A stretch of DNA of 64,000 bases, from assembly GCA_900239685.1 (NCBI GenBank), contig OENT01000316.1, forward strand, positions 62,001-126,000, given 5' to 3'. Position 1 is the stretch's first letter. Every line of letters starts with the position of its first letter. The stretch comes from Rotaria macrura. Its lineage: Eukaryota; Rotifera; Eurotatoria; Philodinida; Philodinidae. The position numbers and the translations under genes were made by a program. Positions 24,525-36,600 of the stretch are shown piece by piece. The notes under the pieces are model-generated. The model did not search any database, was not told the origin of the DNA, and worked only from the letters and a program-made list of their open reading frames with translations.

Positions 24525-25536
24525 ATGACTATTGCAGGTAGTTAGTTAGAGATTATTTGAACAAGGATGAATGTTATGTTGACATTTATGTCACCTATAC
24601 ATATATATATATATATATATCTATATATGCAAACATGCATTTTAGATCGGTTACATGGGATGAATGATGTTACAGGACAAAAACAATCAGCTGCAACTCC
24701 ATCGATCGCTGATTTCAATGCCAGTGATGAGGATAGGTAAATCATTTTTTCATAAGATAAATCTCGATTATTTTCTTTTATATTAGTTGGTTATTTGAGG
24801 AATTGAGTCGTGAAGATGCAATAAGTACATTACGAAATCAACCGGATGGTACATTTCTTGTCCGTCCGAGTAGTACAATAAAAGGCGATCTTGTTCTCTG
24901 TGTTAAGTATGTTAAGTAATTCATTCGTTTGATCATGATATCAATTTCCTGTTGCTTGTTTTGTTTCTTTAATTTAAAGAGAAGGTTCCAAAGTTAGTCA
25001 TTATATCATTAATGTATGTGAAGAAAATTTAAAATCAATATATAAAATTGGTGATAAAACATTCTCAAATATGAAAGATCTCTTAAATTTTTATAAACAA
25101 CGATTGCTGGATACATCACCACTTGTTCGTATTGTATGTGATAAAACGAAATTTAATTCATATGATTGTTTTTTATTATGAATAATTTTTATTTAGTATC
25201 CTAAACCTCGTGTACGAACAAAATATAAATTTGATGGCAAAGTAAGATATTATTATGAAATTATTAGGATTCTGTTTATATATTTATATATACATTTGGT
25301 TTTTGTTCTATTCAATATTGAATTATGAATAGGATGAAGAAGATTTACCTTTTAAGAAAGGACAAGTTTTAATGGTTATTAAAAAAATCGAACCACTATG
25401 GTGGTTAGCAAGAAATAGTCTAGGCGATAAAGGCATGATTCCAGCTAATTATGTTGAATATATTCGGTAGGAATGAAAATTCAATTCTTTTAATTATTAT
25501 CTAATTTTTTTTTATCTCTCTAGAGATGATGTTTAA
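24525..25536 (+). CDS. CRK: CRK-type SH2-SH3 adapter protein
   Basis: Seven exons: 24525-24537, 24676-24736, 24787-24906, 24980-25133, 25197-25241, 25333-25466, 25524-25536. They join in phase to about 179 aa. The SH2 domain runs from SWLFEELSREDAISTLRNQ, includes the phosphotyrosine-pocket motif GTFLVRPSS (FLVR arginine present) and SHYIINV, and ends near LLDTSPLVRI. The SH3 domain is RTKYKFDGKDEEDLPFKKGQ ... WWLARNSLGDKGMIPANYVE, very like the N-terminal SH3 of CRK/CRKL (DEEDLPFKKG, GMIP.NYVE). The adapter links phosphotyrosine proteins to proline-rich effectors such as C3G and DOCK180. Unlike full-length CRK there is no second SH3; the protein ends four residues after the first one, like v-Crk-style or CRK-I forms. 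The first exon (four codons) and the last exon (five codons) are small and less certain. AATAAA is at 25553. Confidence 0.9.
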
Positions 25537-28500
25537 TATTTTTTAATCATCGCAATAAAAGTTTCCTTTTCTGCTTCTTTTTGTTTGTTCATTTTCCTTT
25601 AATCTTCCTATTTTTTTTTTGTGTTTTGACAAAAGAAAACGACACAGTGACATTTGTTTTATGTATAGAAATCTTCTTGTTTTTTTTCTCTTGTCTGTTT
25701 CATGAATGGATTTATGTAGTGTGCCTTATTTCTATTCAAATAATTTCTTTTTTAATCGAAAGAAATATATATGTAATTGTTAAATGTATCACTAATGTCG
25801 TTTCAATCGTACTTGCAATCAATATCAACAGGTAAAAATTAACTAAGAAAATACATAACTGACTCTTAGAAAAATAAAGAGATGAATCGATTGATACTAA
25901 AGTTCAATAAAACTTAAATTTTGTTTGAATTTTTGTCAATATACCATAGGATTTCTGAATCAAGATTATATTGTCAAGCGAAAAGAGAACGCGACACGCC
26001 ACAATAGACTCAATTTCGAAAGATGACAGCTATCAATAAAAGAGATTTGATCGATCATTTTATGCACATGTGACAACTTGGCTTATCTTGATTTTTGCTA
26101 ATATGATTGTGACGTAGCTATTATATGATGATTGTTCGAATTCGAATAAATATTTATATATAGTAGCAATTAAGTTAATAGTTCTTATTTGTGTATAAAG
26201 AAGAAATGAAGATTCACTCACAAATATATCTATATATTGAGTATGACGAGTTAAACCCGTTTGAACTCTAATGACAACTATCAACCATTGCATAGCTAGA
26301 AATATACTCATTCATCTATATTGTGACAGCTTATTCATTCATGATGATCGTTTGTCAAAGGAAGCGATGTATCATATTAAGAATGCAAAGAAATACAAGT
26401 AAAATCAAACAAAAAGATATGATGACATAGAATAATTTAGAATACAACTTGTGCAATCAAGAATCAAGAACGGTTAAATCATTGTCGAAGATTCGAATAC
26501 TATATTATTCTAGTGTTTCGATCCGATCGTATTCTAAATCTATCGAGTATAATCTAATTTTGTTGTTCGAGTGCAATCAAATATGTTGTATAGAATATTC
26601 TAGTAGGCATATGCTTGACTCAACTAATGTAATAGTGATGACAGAAAAAGCTTCCTTCGATTTTCAATACATGATATCGAATAGGTAAGATCAATTTTCA
26701 CAACACTCATCCTTAAGCCATGCGGATAGAATTTCTTCATTCTTCACAAATACAGTATATTTCTAGAAAAGAAAGCATTAGTCTTGAATATGTTTCATTC
26801 TTTTCATTGTCATTATCTATCGAAGATAGGCACCACCTGTGAAAGCGGTTTCAATGTAGACTTTAAGTATGCTTCATCTTATTCTTTTTTTACGGTCGTA
26901 ACATTATCATACCTGTGATTATATTCTATCCGTGGCACCTGTTTAAAGAAAAGAATATGTAAATCAAATATTGACAAGTAGAGAGAGAATATATTTCATT
27001 GTTGATAGGTAGATACAACCTTTATCAGATATCATCGACGTTTCATAGAGTACAACATCAATTGATGAATTGAAAATTTATTAAGTTCGATAAATTTTAT
27101 TTGATTATTGCTTGAAAAATGGATATGACATTGAAATGTCCACTGTCTAACTTAAGAATCTAGTATTAAGTACTTCTTCACATAGATCACAATTTTTCTT
27201 CTTTTTTTTTAGACATTAACCTTATCTTTCTTTTTCTTTGAATAAAAGAATACAAAGAAGTAGAAAGTCGACAGTCCACTACTACAATAAACATACTACC
27301 ATCAATAAAATTTATTTCATCGGATTTACGAATACTTTTTTGAATATTTTCTACCGTGTGCATCAAGGTTTAGCAAAATTTTCTAATATGAATTTAATGA
27401 ATGTGGTATACTTCTGTTCTGCTCGATGAACAACATATTCTTGAACACAATTTGATAGTGATTAAATCACAATTAGTTCATACTACTAAGCAATGGCTTC
27501 TAATGGAATAATGATTGTACATCTACATTGGAAATGCTTTGTTTACTTGTAAGGTTCAACAGAAATGTTTCTATCAATGATACTCAACTTTCGGATGAAT
27601 TATATCGATGAGAGAAAATCATTCCAAATCAATCAAAATTAACAAACCAAATAGAAAAAAATTATTTTCTAACCGATATCATCCAGTAATGCACTTAGTT
27701 TTTGCTCGTAAACAAGCACAATGATCACTGAATGAAATTTTTCATTTAAAATTTTTAGAGGCCCGCACTGGGCGAGCAGAAAAAATTAGTCTTAAAGACT
27801 CATTGATTTATTCCGAAACACAGAAATCTTTAGTAAAAGGCGAAAGATTTTCTTGTGATTGTTTCGGAATCAGAGTTACCTTTCATAGCATACAGTTGTC
27901 ATTTATAAAGGCAGAATGAAAGCAAAAATTGCACAGTAGACATTTGCATACGATTGTATGACTCATCATGGTTCCTTTCTTTGTTTATGAAATTTCATTG
28001 GATGAAACAAGTCATGTATAGAGACGTTCATTGTTTTTAATGAGTGCACCAAACAAAATCAAAGTACTTGCTCCACTCTGTATTTTTAATTTGCACACTA
28101 TTTTGCACTTTACTCGAAAACATAGTGCGCACGTGATGCACTCGATTATAACATTTTGCACTTTGTTTTATATTTGAATTCATATTGATTGTTTCTTCTT
28201 TTCAGTCAATTTTCTTGCTTTCAGTATAAGTTTTAATTATTTCGAATCAATTGATTTTTTGAAAGCAGTTATTTCATCATTAGTGATTATGAACTGATAC
28301 TTATATCATTCGGTTCTGGACCATGTATAGTTTGATGAAATCTTGTAACTCTTATGTAAATATTTCAGTCGATTTAGTTAAGTTTTCTTGTAAACGCTTT
28401 TATTTGATTATTTTTAATTTGGTTGTTTTATATGCGCGAAGAGCAGAGATAACAAGAAAAAGAAAAGTAGGAGTGAAGGAAGAATACATGATGCAGGGAA

Positions 28501-29228
28501 ATAGTTTTAGCATTGAAAAGATAGATATAGAATTTTTAAATGTGACAGAAAACGATTTTTTCTTATTTCTTTTTGCGACTATTTCCTGAATAAAAATCCA
28601 ATTTCAACTAGAAACAAATGGGAATCCAGCTGAAATGGGCGCCCCATCCTCAATGCCATATGCCTTAGAAAAAGAAAGTGCATACATAGAAATAGCTACC
28701 GAAAAGGAGAGAACACTACTCGAAATATGTATTCAAAGAAATACAATCTAGTAACTTCAACGAGCTATCATTGATGGATATTCTTTTGTGCAACTTTCAT
28801 CCTGAATTGTAGTACTATGATCAAGGTCCACGATGGGAGGGGGAGGAGGGCAAGCCCCTACCACTCCTAAAAACAAATCTAGAGCCTTGACTATGATAAG
28901 ACTTCTGATTTTCAGACATGGGCTGCTGCGACCCCTGAGAGTATGAAATATAAACTATTATTTCTTTCTTCTAGATATATTTATATATTTGCACCTTGCT
29001 GCACTTTGGTTCTTGAAACGAAGTGCAACTCTTGCACTTTATCTGCTGAAACAGAGTGCGACATTGCACTTTACTTCGAATTCTCATTAGAAACACTGGA
29101 GACATTTTTATTTTTCATAAATATCTGACGCGAACTATTGTGTGACATAAACAAAAAAGTATACATATATATATATACAAATATTACTAATACATAGAAC
29201 ACGAATAATAATATACATGACTAATTGT
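25537..29228. other. 3.7-kb intergenic region between convergent CRK and septin genes
   Basis: Both neighbours end here (CRK from the left, septin from the right). No ORF has family resemblance or coherent splice structure. The region holds clusters of a short GCACTTT hairpin repeat (about 28070-28165 and 28985-29080) and a G-rich/C-rich patch at 28825-28870 that resembles degraded transposon DNA. Confidence 0.6.
28070..29080. repeat. Clusters of GCACTTT / AAGTGC hairpin repeats
   Basis: In two clusters (about 28070-28165 and 28985-29080) the word TTGCACTTT recurs, usually followed 10-15 bases later by its inverse (A)AGTGC. In the right cluster two to three units of about 33 bp are tandem: GCACTTT, a short spacer with GAAAC, and AGTGC. 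The 0.8 kb between the clusters does not show the pattern. Confidence 0.55.
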
Positions 29229-32200
29229 TTATTTTTGAATTAATTGATTTTGCATTTTATCAAGTATAACTTGCATACGACGAAGCTAAAATGAACCAAT
29301 CAAGAACAAAACTTGTTAAAAAAAAAGAATCGCTTAGTTAGAGGTCATCCATTGGGGATGTGCAGGTAAAAATAGGCATTTTTGAGCCCCTTCTCCTTTC
29401 ATGGACGTGCATTATATAAAATTATGAAATCTTCCAGAAAGAGCTGTTGCAAACTTTCATTTTTTTTTATGGAACCTGATGACAGCTGGATGGGGAAGAA
29501 ATGCAGCGAATGTCCTCTATCATAGAACTAATCGGATCCAAGAATTTCCTCAATTGAATTCGACTGGCTCTACACTACTTCCACTACTTCCAGTCCAATG
29601 CTGAGACAAAATTCCAAATTTGTGTGAAACAAAGGAAAATATCCATGGCGACTATCTGAACGTCCCTTGTGTGTAACCTCTTAGGTAAATCACTTACTTC
29701 ATTGTCTTTTTCTTGAATTAATTTCTTTTGTTGTTCGTTTTGGTTGACATACTTCTTTAATTGAAGATTTTGTAATCGATATTTTTCATAATGAATTTCA
29801 TGTGTAACTTGTTGTAAATCTTGCATATGTATTCTAGAAAAATGAACAATTTCAATTCAAATATTTCTTTCTCACAAATTCAAGTTTACATTAACATCAT
29901 TCGAAGTTTAAGAAAATCACAATAATCAGTATTTTCAATATCGATTAAACCCCATGGATAGATTCTTCCATGAACTTGTTTTCCTTTTATTTCATAGATT
30001 TGTTGCGACGAGATAATTGCAAATGGCAATGCATTTTTCAATCGAATATTTGTTTCTTTTAAATTATCATCTTCATCAGAATCACAATCAGGAATTTTAT
30101 AAATGTCAATATGATTATCGTGAATTTGTTCAATAATCTAAATAGAAATCAATTGACAGAACTTTACACAATTGTAGAATGTATTATTCAATAGTAAATA
30201 TTTTACAACTTGAATCGTATTGATTCATGGATATATGATGGCTGGTTGTGTAAGCTACGGATTGACATACAATGATGATATTTACAAAGATATCATCAAT
30301 TTAGCGCGGGGACATCAAAGATTTTTAGACTTAATGTTCTTTCGTTCTTGGACTCATCTAGGAGTTAGAAAATTGACGCTAGTATCAATCACTTTGTTTT
30401 TCTTTTCGAATTTACATTTAGAATGTATAGACGTGCACAACGAATGGTCGATTCTTTGAATAAATCATGATGATTAAACTTTTTCATAGTAAATATATCA
30501 ATTTTAATCTCTAGCTTTCTAACACTCGCCAATGTTCAGATCTCTACTCATGGAGGATCGTATGGTTTCCGTTCTTGAAGATAAACTGTATGGTTAAATA
30601 AACATTGTAAGAAAACGGTAATATATTTAGACCTTGCATAGTTTCAAGAACAAAGATGTTCAACATTTAGTAGGTATCCTATAGATTTGACCAAGTTGGT
30701 TTCTTTTATGGCACAGAGTTCTTTGTTTGAAGACTTAAACTTTTCTGATACTATCATATCAAATGTTTCTAGAAAAATCGAAAAATACTTTCGACATATC
30801 TATCGTTCGGATAATATCTTGTACATTGAGATCTGGTGATTGCCTGTGTAACTCGCAGTCCTTGATCTCTTATCAACAGTTACAATGGTAAAATAGTAAT
30901 TCATTCTATATCACAGATATATGCATATAAGAAGTAAAATAATAAGACTTTCCTCAAGTCTTTAATATGATTCATTTTGTATTACATACATTTTGTTTCA
31001 TTCGAATAAGTTCATCGTTGGTTAATGCATCAGCTTTTGCAAGAATTGGAATAATATTTACTTTATGATGTAACGCTTTCATACATTGAATATCCATAGG
31101 TTTAAGACTAAACAAATATGAAAAAGAAAAATTTTGAATAGAATTTTGTTTTTTTTTTCATCTTTCTTAAAAACCAAACCCTCTTGTTAATGATGAAATA
31201 CAGTACAAAAGACAATGTACACGATTGTCACTAATATTTCGACGATTGACACTGGTTTCATCATTGAAATATCGTTCATATTGTTTATCAATATAATTCA
31301 ATATTGTTTTATAATCATGTGTACAATCAATATTGTCACCATAACCAAATGCATTGATTATAGTTAATCGTACTTTAACACCACATTCTTCAATTTCAAT
31401 AGTAGATGGTTCAATTTGAATTGATTTTTCTATTCATACCAACAATTCAATTAAGTAAAAATAAATAATCAAGAAGATATGATTATTATTTTCTTTTTTT
31501 CTACCTTGACCAATCGATATAGTTCGTTGTGGAAATAGATCTGTTTGAAATAAACGATTAATTAATGTTAATTTACCGAGTCCACTTTCTCCTATTGAAT
31601 AAATAACATCAATTTTCGAAATGATAATATGTTCACGAATTTTATTTACCAACAATCATCAATGTATAATTGAAACCACGTTTAGCTATTTTTCGATGAA
31701 CTCGATTTGGTAAATCACCAAAACCAACAAAGCCTAATGTTGAATCATATTTATTTTCCTATGACATGGAAAACATAAGTTAATCAATGCTTAATTTTCA
31801 AAATAGAATCTCATTGAGTCATGTATTGTTATTCGACTATATTTTTATGTCATTAACTGTTTTCATTTGTAGAATTTCCATATGTTTTCGAAGAAAACAG
31901 TGAGTGTAAGTTTAAGAGCGAAGTTTTTTATTCTCCCCCCCCCCCTCCCCCTGATTATAGACAATCATCCTTATAGACCTTAACAGCAAGCATTGTAAGT
32001 TTCCTATATTTTGTATTAATCTTATGAAGCTCAAGATAATTAGCCCGTAAGGAGCTGCGCTAACAAGGTTTTCTTCTATCAATATCATATCTGCTTAATT
32101 TGAAGCTTATCGATGAGACGTCTTCTAAATCTATGATAAATTGTGATAGGCCATGATAAGACATAAGAGAATAACACATATTTATATTCTACTGAACATC

Positions 32201-33006
32201 TGCTATTCAAGACATGTACATACAATGATGTGTGTGTAATATACAGACGCACTTAACAGTATTCGATGTTGTTTATGGTAGAACATTTTTACCGATCAGT
32301 TCTTTGTTATTTTTCATTATATATTTATGGAATTTAACTGTAGATGGTAACACTGTCAAGAATGTACTTTGAAAAACAACTTTTTCTTGTATCAGATTCG
32401 CACGTACTCTTATTAGCTTAACTACTGACAGAAATTTTTAATGCATTGAACTTCGACATAATTATCTAATTGGTTATTTTTCATCTAAAAGACTTTATAT
32501 ATCAATCTTCTGTTTTGTATCATTTAACTGATTCGCATATTCATTAAAAAAATTATAAATAAGGTAAGACATTAATCTGCTGAGAGAATGACAAAGAACG
32601 AATTACTTTGTGAATATGATCATTTTGACAGCATAATAGTATGTAAAACCATTTCTATAAATATATCCGACTTGGTTTCTACCATATTTTTTTTCTAATT
32701 TCTACGTTAGAATAAATTGAATATTACTTATTTAAATCCAATGTTTTTCTCTTCTTATAATCATATTTTCCATCGAGCGTGCTAAAAATACGGTCAGAAT
32801 AACGTTTAGTCGATGTACTTAGTCACTGACCCGTGTGTACTAACATTCTCATTGATCTCTATTTCATTATCATGGCATAAGAATATATATATATCATCTA
32901 ATATGACATTCTTGTGGAAACTCACATTATTAGTATTTTTCTTCTGCGGTTGATTACCAGCAGTTGAAGTCATTTTATTGTTCATAAAATTAGTATAAGA
33001 GTTCAA
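29229..33006 (-). CDS. Septin-family protein with degenerate GTPase motifs
   Basis: Eight exons: 32926-33006, 31650-31758, 31505-31591, 31180-31429, 30990-31107, 29890-30137, 29698-29833, 29229-29285. They join in phase to about 361 aa. The polybasic start of the G domain ([20 protein letters not shown]), [29 protein letters not shown], and [20 protein letters not shown] with [18 protein letters not shown] are diagnostic septin sequence. The C-terminal coiled coil is short. G4 is intact (AKAD). G1 reads GESGLGKLT instead of GESGLGKST, and G3 reads NAFGYGD instead of DTPG(F/Y)GD, so Mg2+ coordination and hydrolysis are probably impaired. Septins polymerise into hetero-oligomeric filaments at membranes and the cytokinetic furrow; this one may be a structural, non-hydrolysing subunit (inference). 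The start is the first of three in-frame ATGs. The first intron is 1.2 kb. Confidence 0.92.
29286..29697. other. Septin intron with repeat-like segment
   Basis: The part around 29340-29420 contains GAGGTCATCCATTGGGG and ATTTTTGAGCCCC, features typical of decayed DNA-transposon ends in invertebrate genomes. I cannot assign a family. The plausible minus-strand continuation of exon 7 past the donor reaches a stop after about 20 residues, so splicing to the last exon is the better model. Confidence 0.4.
31759..32925. other. 1.2-kb first intron of septin
   Basis: No exon is supported inside. It contains copy 2 of the dispersed repeat (31881-32000), including a C-run of about 13 bases that may be hard to sequence. 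Confidence 0.5.
31881..32000 (+). repeat. Dispersed repeat, copy 2
   Basis: Matches 7822-7955: GTTTTCGAAGAAAACAGTGA, AAGTTTAAGAGCGA, a poly-C tract, then ATTATAGACAAT and AGCAAGCATT. The order and orientation are the same as in copy 1. Confidence 0.6.
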
Positions 33007-33680
33007 AACGTTGATTATTGATTATTTTCTTTATTTATTAAATCAATATTCATGATTAGTTTTTCATGTAAATAAAAATAAAAGAAATTTTCATAAAACT
33101 TATCTTTTGTTTACATTTTATATATATATATAAGTATAATTTTTTTTCTTTATCTTCGAAAAATTTGATTGGTTAATTTTAAATCAATCAAAGTTCAGCA
33201 ATAGATTATAACACAATGGAACTGAACATTCACAATAATTGAATTGAATTGTTTGCATGCTTTTATACATATACATTTATTTATCAATGGTCATTACTTT
33301 TAGATGTGCATAAGATTAGATTGTTCGTTGACGAAGATCATAATTTAAAAGGTAAAAATATATCTATATAACTTTTCTGTTCATTCGAATATTGTTTATT
33401 CATTGAACCAATGAAAACGTTCTCTATTGACATGAGTGATGTATAGGGTAACCTTTTCCTTTTTGTCGTATCCTGTATTAGAAGAATTGCCTTTACCTAT
33501 GCTGGCTGTATAGTTGATCTTTGAATCGTGTCGTATTCGATGAAATTCTAATCGGATACATCAGGTAAAGAGAATCGAAAGTTATACGATCGATGCATGT
33601 CTTTTATTTTTTTCTTGATCCAACCAAATATATACCTGGTCTATGTTTTCTTTCTTTCTTACTTATTAATAGTTTAAATC
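33007..33680. promoter_or_regulatory. 674-bp divergent region between septin and LIM-homeobox gene
   Basis: The start codons of the two genes face outward from this stretch, so both promoters should be here. It is AT-rich with a short TATATATATATA run near 33120. I recognise no defined regulatory motif. Confidence 0.45.
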
Positions 33681-36600
33681 ATGCAACCACAACGTCGACG
33701 TCCACCTATGACACTTTCACCTGTACCTTTAAATAACAATAATTCGAATAGACCGATGCGTCAGTCAAATCGAAGGTAAATTAATTGATTGTTTTGTCAT
33801 TTCTATACTTCGAATTTATTACTAAAATATTGAGAACAACGTTTGATTAGAATTCAATGAAAATATTTCAATATTTACGTTTCATTGGTAAAGTCAATAT
33901 TATTTAATTCTTAAAAAAATCTAGTTGAAGAAAAAGAAACTTTCAGTATTCATTTTTTCCCCGAACGAATGATATGTCTATTACAAACCATACGTGTAGA
34001 AGTTTGATCACAAATATTTTTGAACTCGCTTTATATTGATTACGTTGAACTTTAACAAATATTCTACAAATTTGATCTGTTACGATGAAAAACTTATATA
34101 TATAAGACGACAAAAAAAAAATATGTTTAGAAAAGTATCTCATAGAAAACTGATTTTCTATTCAAAATGATTTTTTTTTATAGCTCCTAAGATTCGTTGA
34201 GTACTCTATTCCATGGTAGACGAAATTTATTATCTTTGGCAATTCATCTCGAAATAGACTATTGTTGATAGCAAATTTAAAAAAATCTGCACATGAATAC
34301 AACTCAATCGTAAGATTGTATAATTCGAATGACACATAATCGATGACAACTTGTCTAAGCCTAAGAATATTCTTAAGTTTTTATCTGCTTTCCAAGACAT
34401 TGTCAATCAAACGTCTGTCTCTATTTCAAGATTAAAGACTTTTCTATAGAAAAACCAAGATGAATGTCAAATATTTGCATCACTTAATAAAAACATAATA
34501 ATAAGCAAATTGTGCATTAAATGTCTGTCAGTTCTATTGTTATGTAGACATATAAAAATGAAATGCTTAGGTCTAATAAATGCCATTCATTTGTGATGTC
34601 GTGAAAATATTACATGGTATTTAAGAAGAAAATTCTGAAATGATCTTCTGACTTTGCGACTCAATTTATCGTCAACTTAAAATGTACTACTCTGTTTCGG
34701 GTCGAAAAGAGGGAAGGGGGGGGGGCGGGTTAGAAAAAGAAGAATGGTTTTCATAACATATTATTCTACGACATACTTTGACGTGATGAAAGCCCTCACG
34801 TAGAAAGTGCGATATTGATACATGTGTCAAAAAAAGAACGAAATGATTTTTTACCTTTGATTTTTCAGTGTACCATCATCAATGAGTCCATGTTTTGGCT
34901 GTTCTCAACCAATGTATAATCAATATATATCTAATGTTCTCGATCATTTATGGCATCCGGAATGTGTTCGATGTTTTGTATGTCGATGTTTACTGAATGA
35001 ACAATGTTATTCACGTGAAGGCAAACTTTATTGTAAAGATGATTTTATAAAGTAAAAGACATTCATTCAATATTTTGTTTTCTGTTTTGAAAAATAATCT
35101 TGAAATTTTTTGTTTTTAAATGAAACTATCTAGAAAATATATACATCGCTGTTTCGCTTGTCAAAATCTTGTTAAATCCGATGAATTAATTCGTCGTATT
35201 CGTGCTGGCCGTATTTATCATGCTGAATGTTTTGTTTGTACAAAATGTAAGCGTACATTACAAGACGATGACATATCATCAGCACTTAAATCGAATGATA
35301 CAACTTTTAATGATCTTGATTGTATATGTCAAACATGTTTAAATCCTGAAAAATCATCGAATGATAAACTTCTATTATCAAATACAGATGAAAGTTAGTT
35401 TTATCATTTCTTTTTTTTTGGCTCATATTTTCTACATTGTATGGATTTGATTCTATTTAGATAATGATATTTCAACGAAAGTTAATGGTAAAACATCACC
35501 AGCGACCGATGTACACGAAGAAAAACCATCGACAATAAATAATGTTAATACAACAAATATTGATCAACAAGAATCGATGGATGTTGATGAAACAACATCC
35601 ATAGTTAAACCATTAATATCACCTGTAAAAGAAAAATCATTATCACCATCTCCGCCTATTTCTTTTCCAACGAAATCGAACGGTCGACAATCGAAAATTC
35701 GTCAAAGTACGAGTAGCAATGGTAGTAAACGTTCACCGGCTAAATCAAAAGCAACAACACCAGCGTCTCGTCAGAAACAGACAGTGACCAACGAAAGAAA
35801 AGGTCGTTCACCAGCAACACGATCGAAATCATCAGCAACAACATCAAATACACAATCGTCATCAGCGGCTGTTCAACGACGATCAAGTAATCGTCGTACG
35901 AAGAAAACAGCACGATATCGTAAACGAAGTTTTTCAAGTGGAAGTGATGAAGATGAAACTGAAGACGACGATGAAGATGATCAAGATGATGCTGATTTTG
36001 CCGAAGAGGTATTTCAAGAGAAAGAGAACAGTAGCTACGGCAACCATTGCCTATGAAATCAACCTGTCTGACATAATAAAAATAAAAATCATGATAAGGG
36101 ATTCAAATTTTCGTCAATAAAAATTTCAAGTTGACTATCGAATTTTAATTTAAAACAAAGGAACCGAATCGTTCTAGTTGTATTACTCAATAGTATTCAT
36201 TTGTGTCAATAAGAAATCGATTGAACAAGAAGAAAAATAATTTTTTTAAAAATTCCATCGACTTGTTAATTCGAATGTTTAATTTCATTTATTTTCTCTT
36301 TCAGGACATTATGCACGATGATGAACAAGAGAATGCACGTTCACCTACTGTTAAAGCAAAACAATCGAATGTTTCCGATGATAAAAAACCTGAACCTGAA
36401 CCTAAACCAACCGCTGTTACACCAGCACCTCCTGCACCTGCGCCACCACCACCACTACCACCAACAACAACCACAAATCCATCACTTATAACACAAGCTA
36501 AAATGTCTGAGCCATTATCGTTACTTAGTGGACTTGCAGCAAATCCTATGTCGATTTCATCGATCATGAAACCTGATATAACACCTAGTTTTATGCCACC

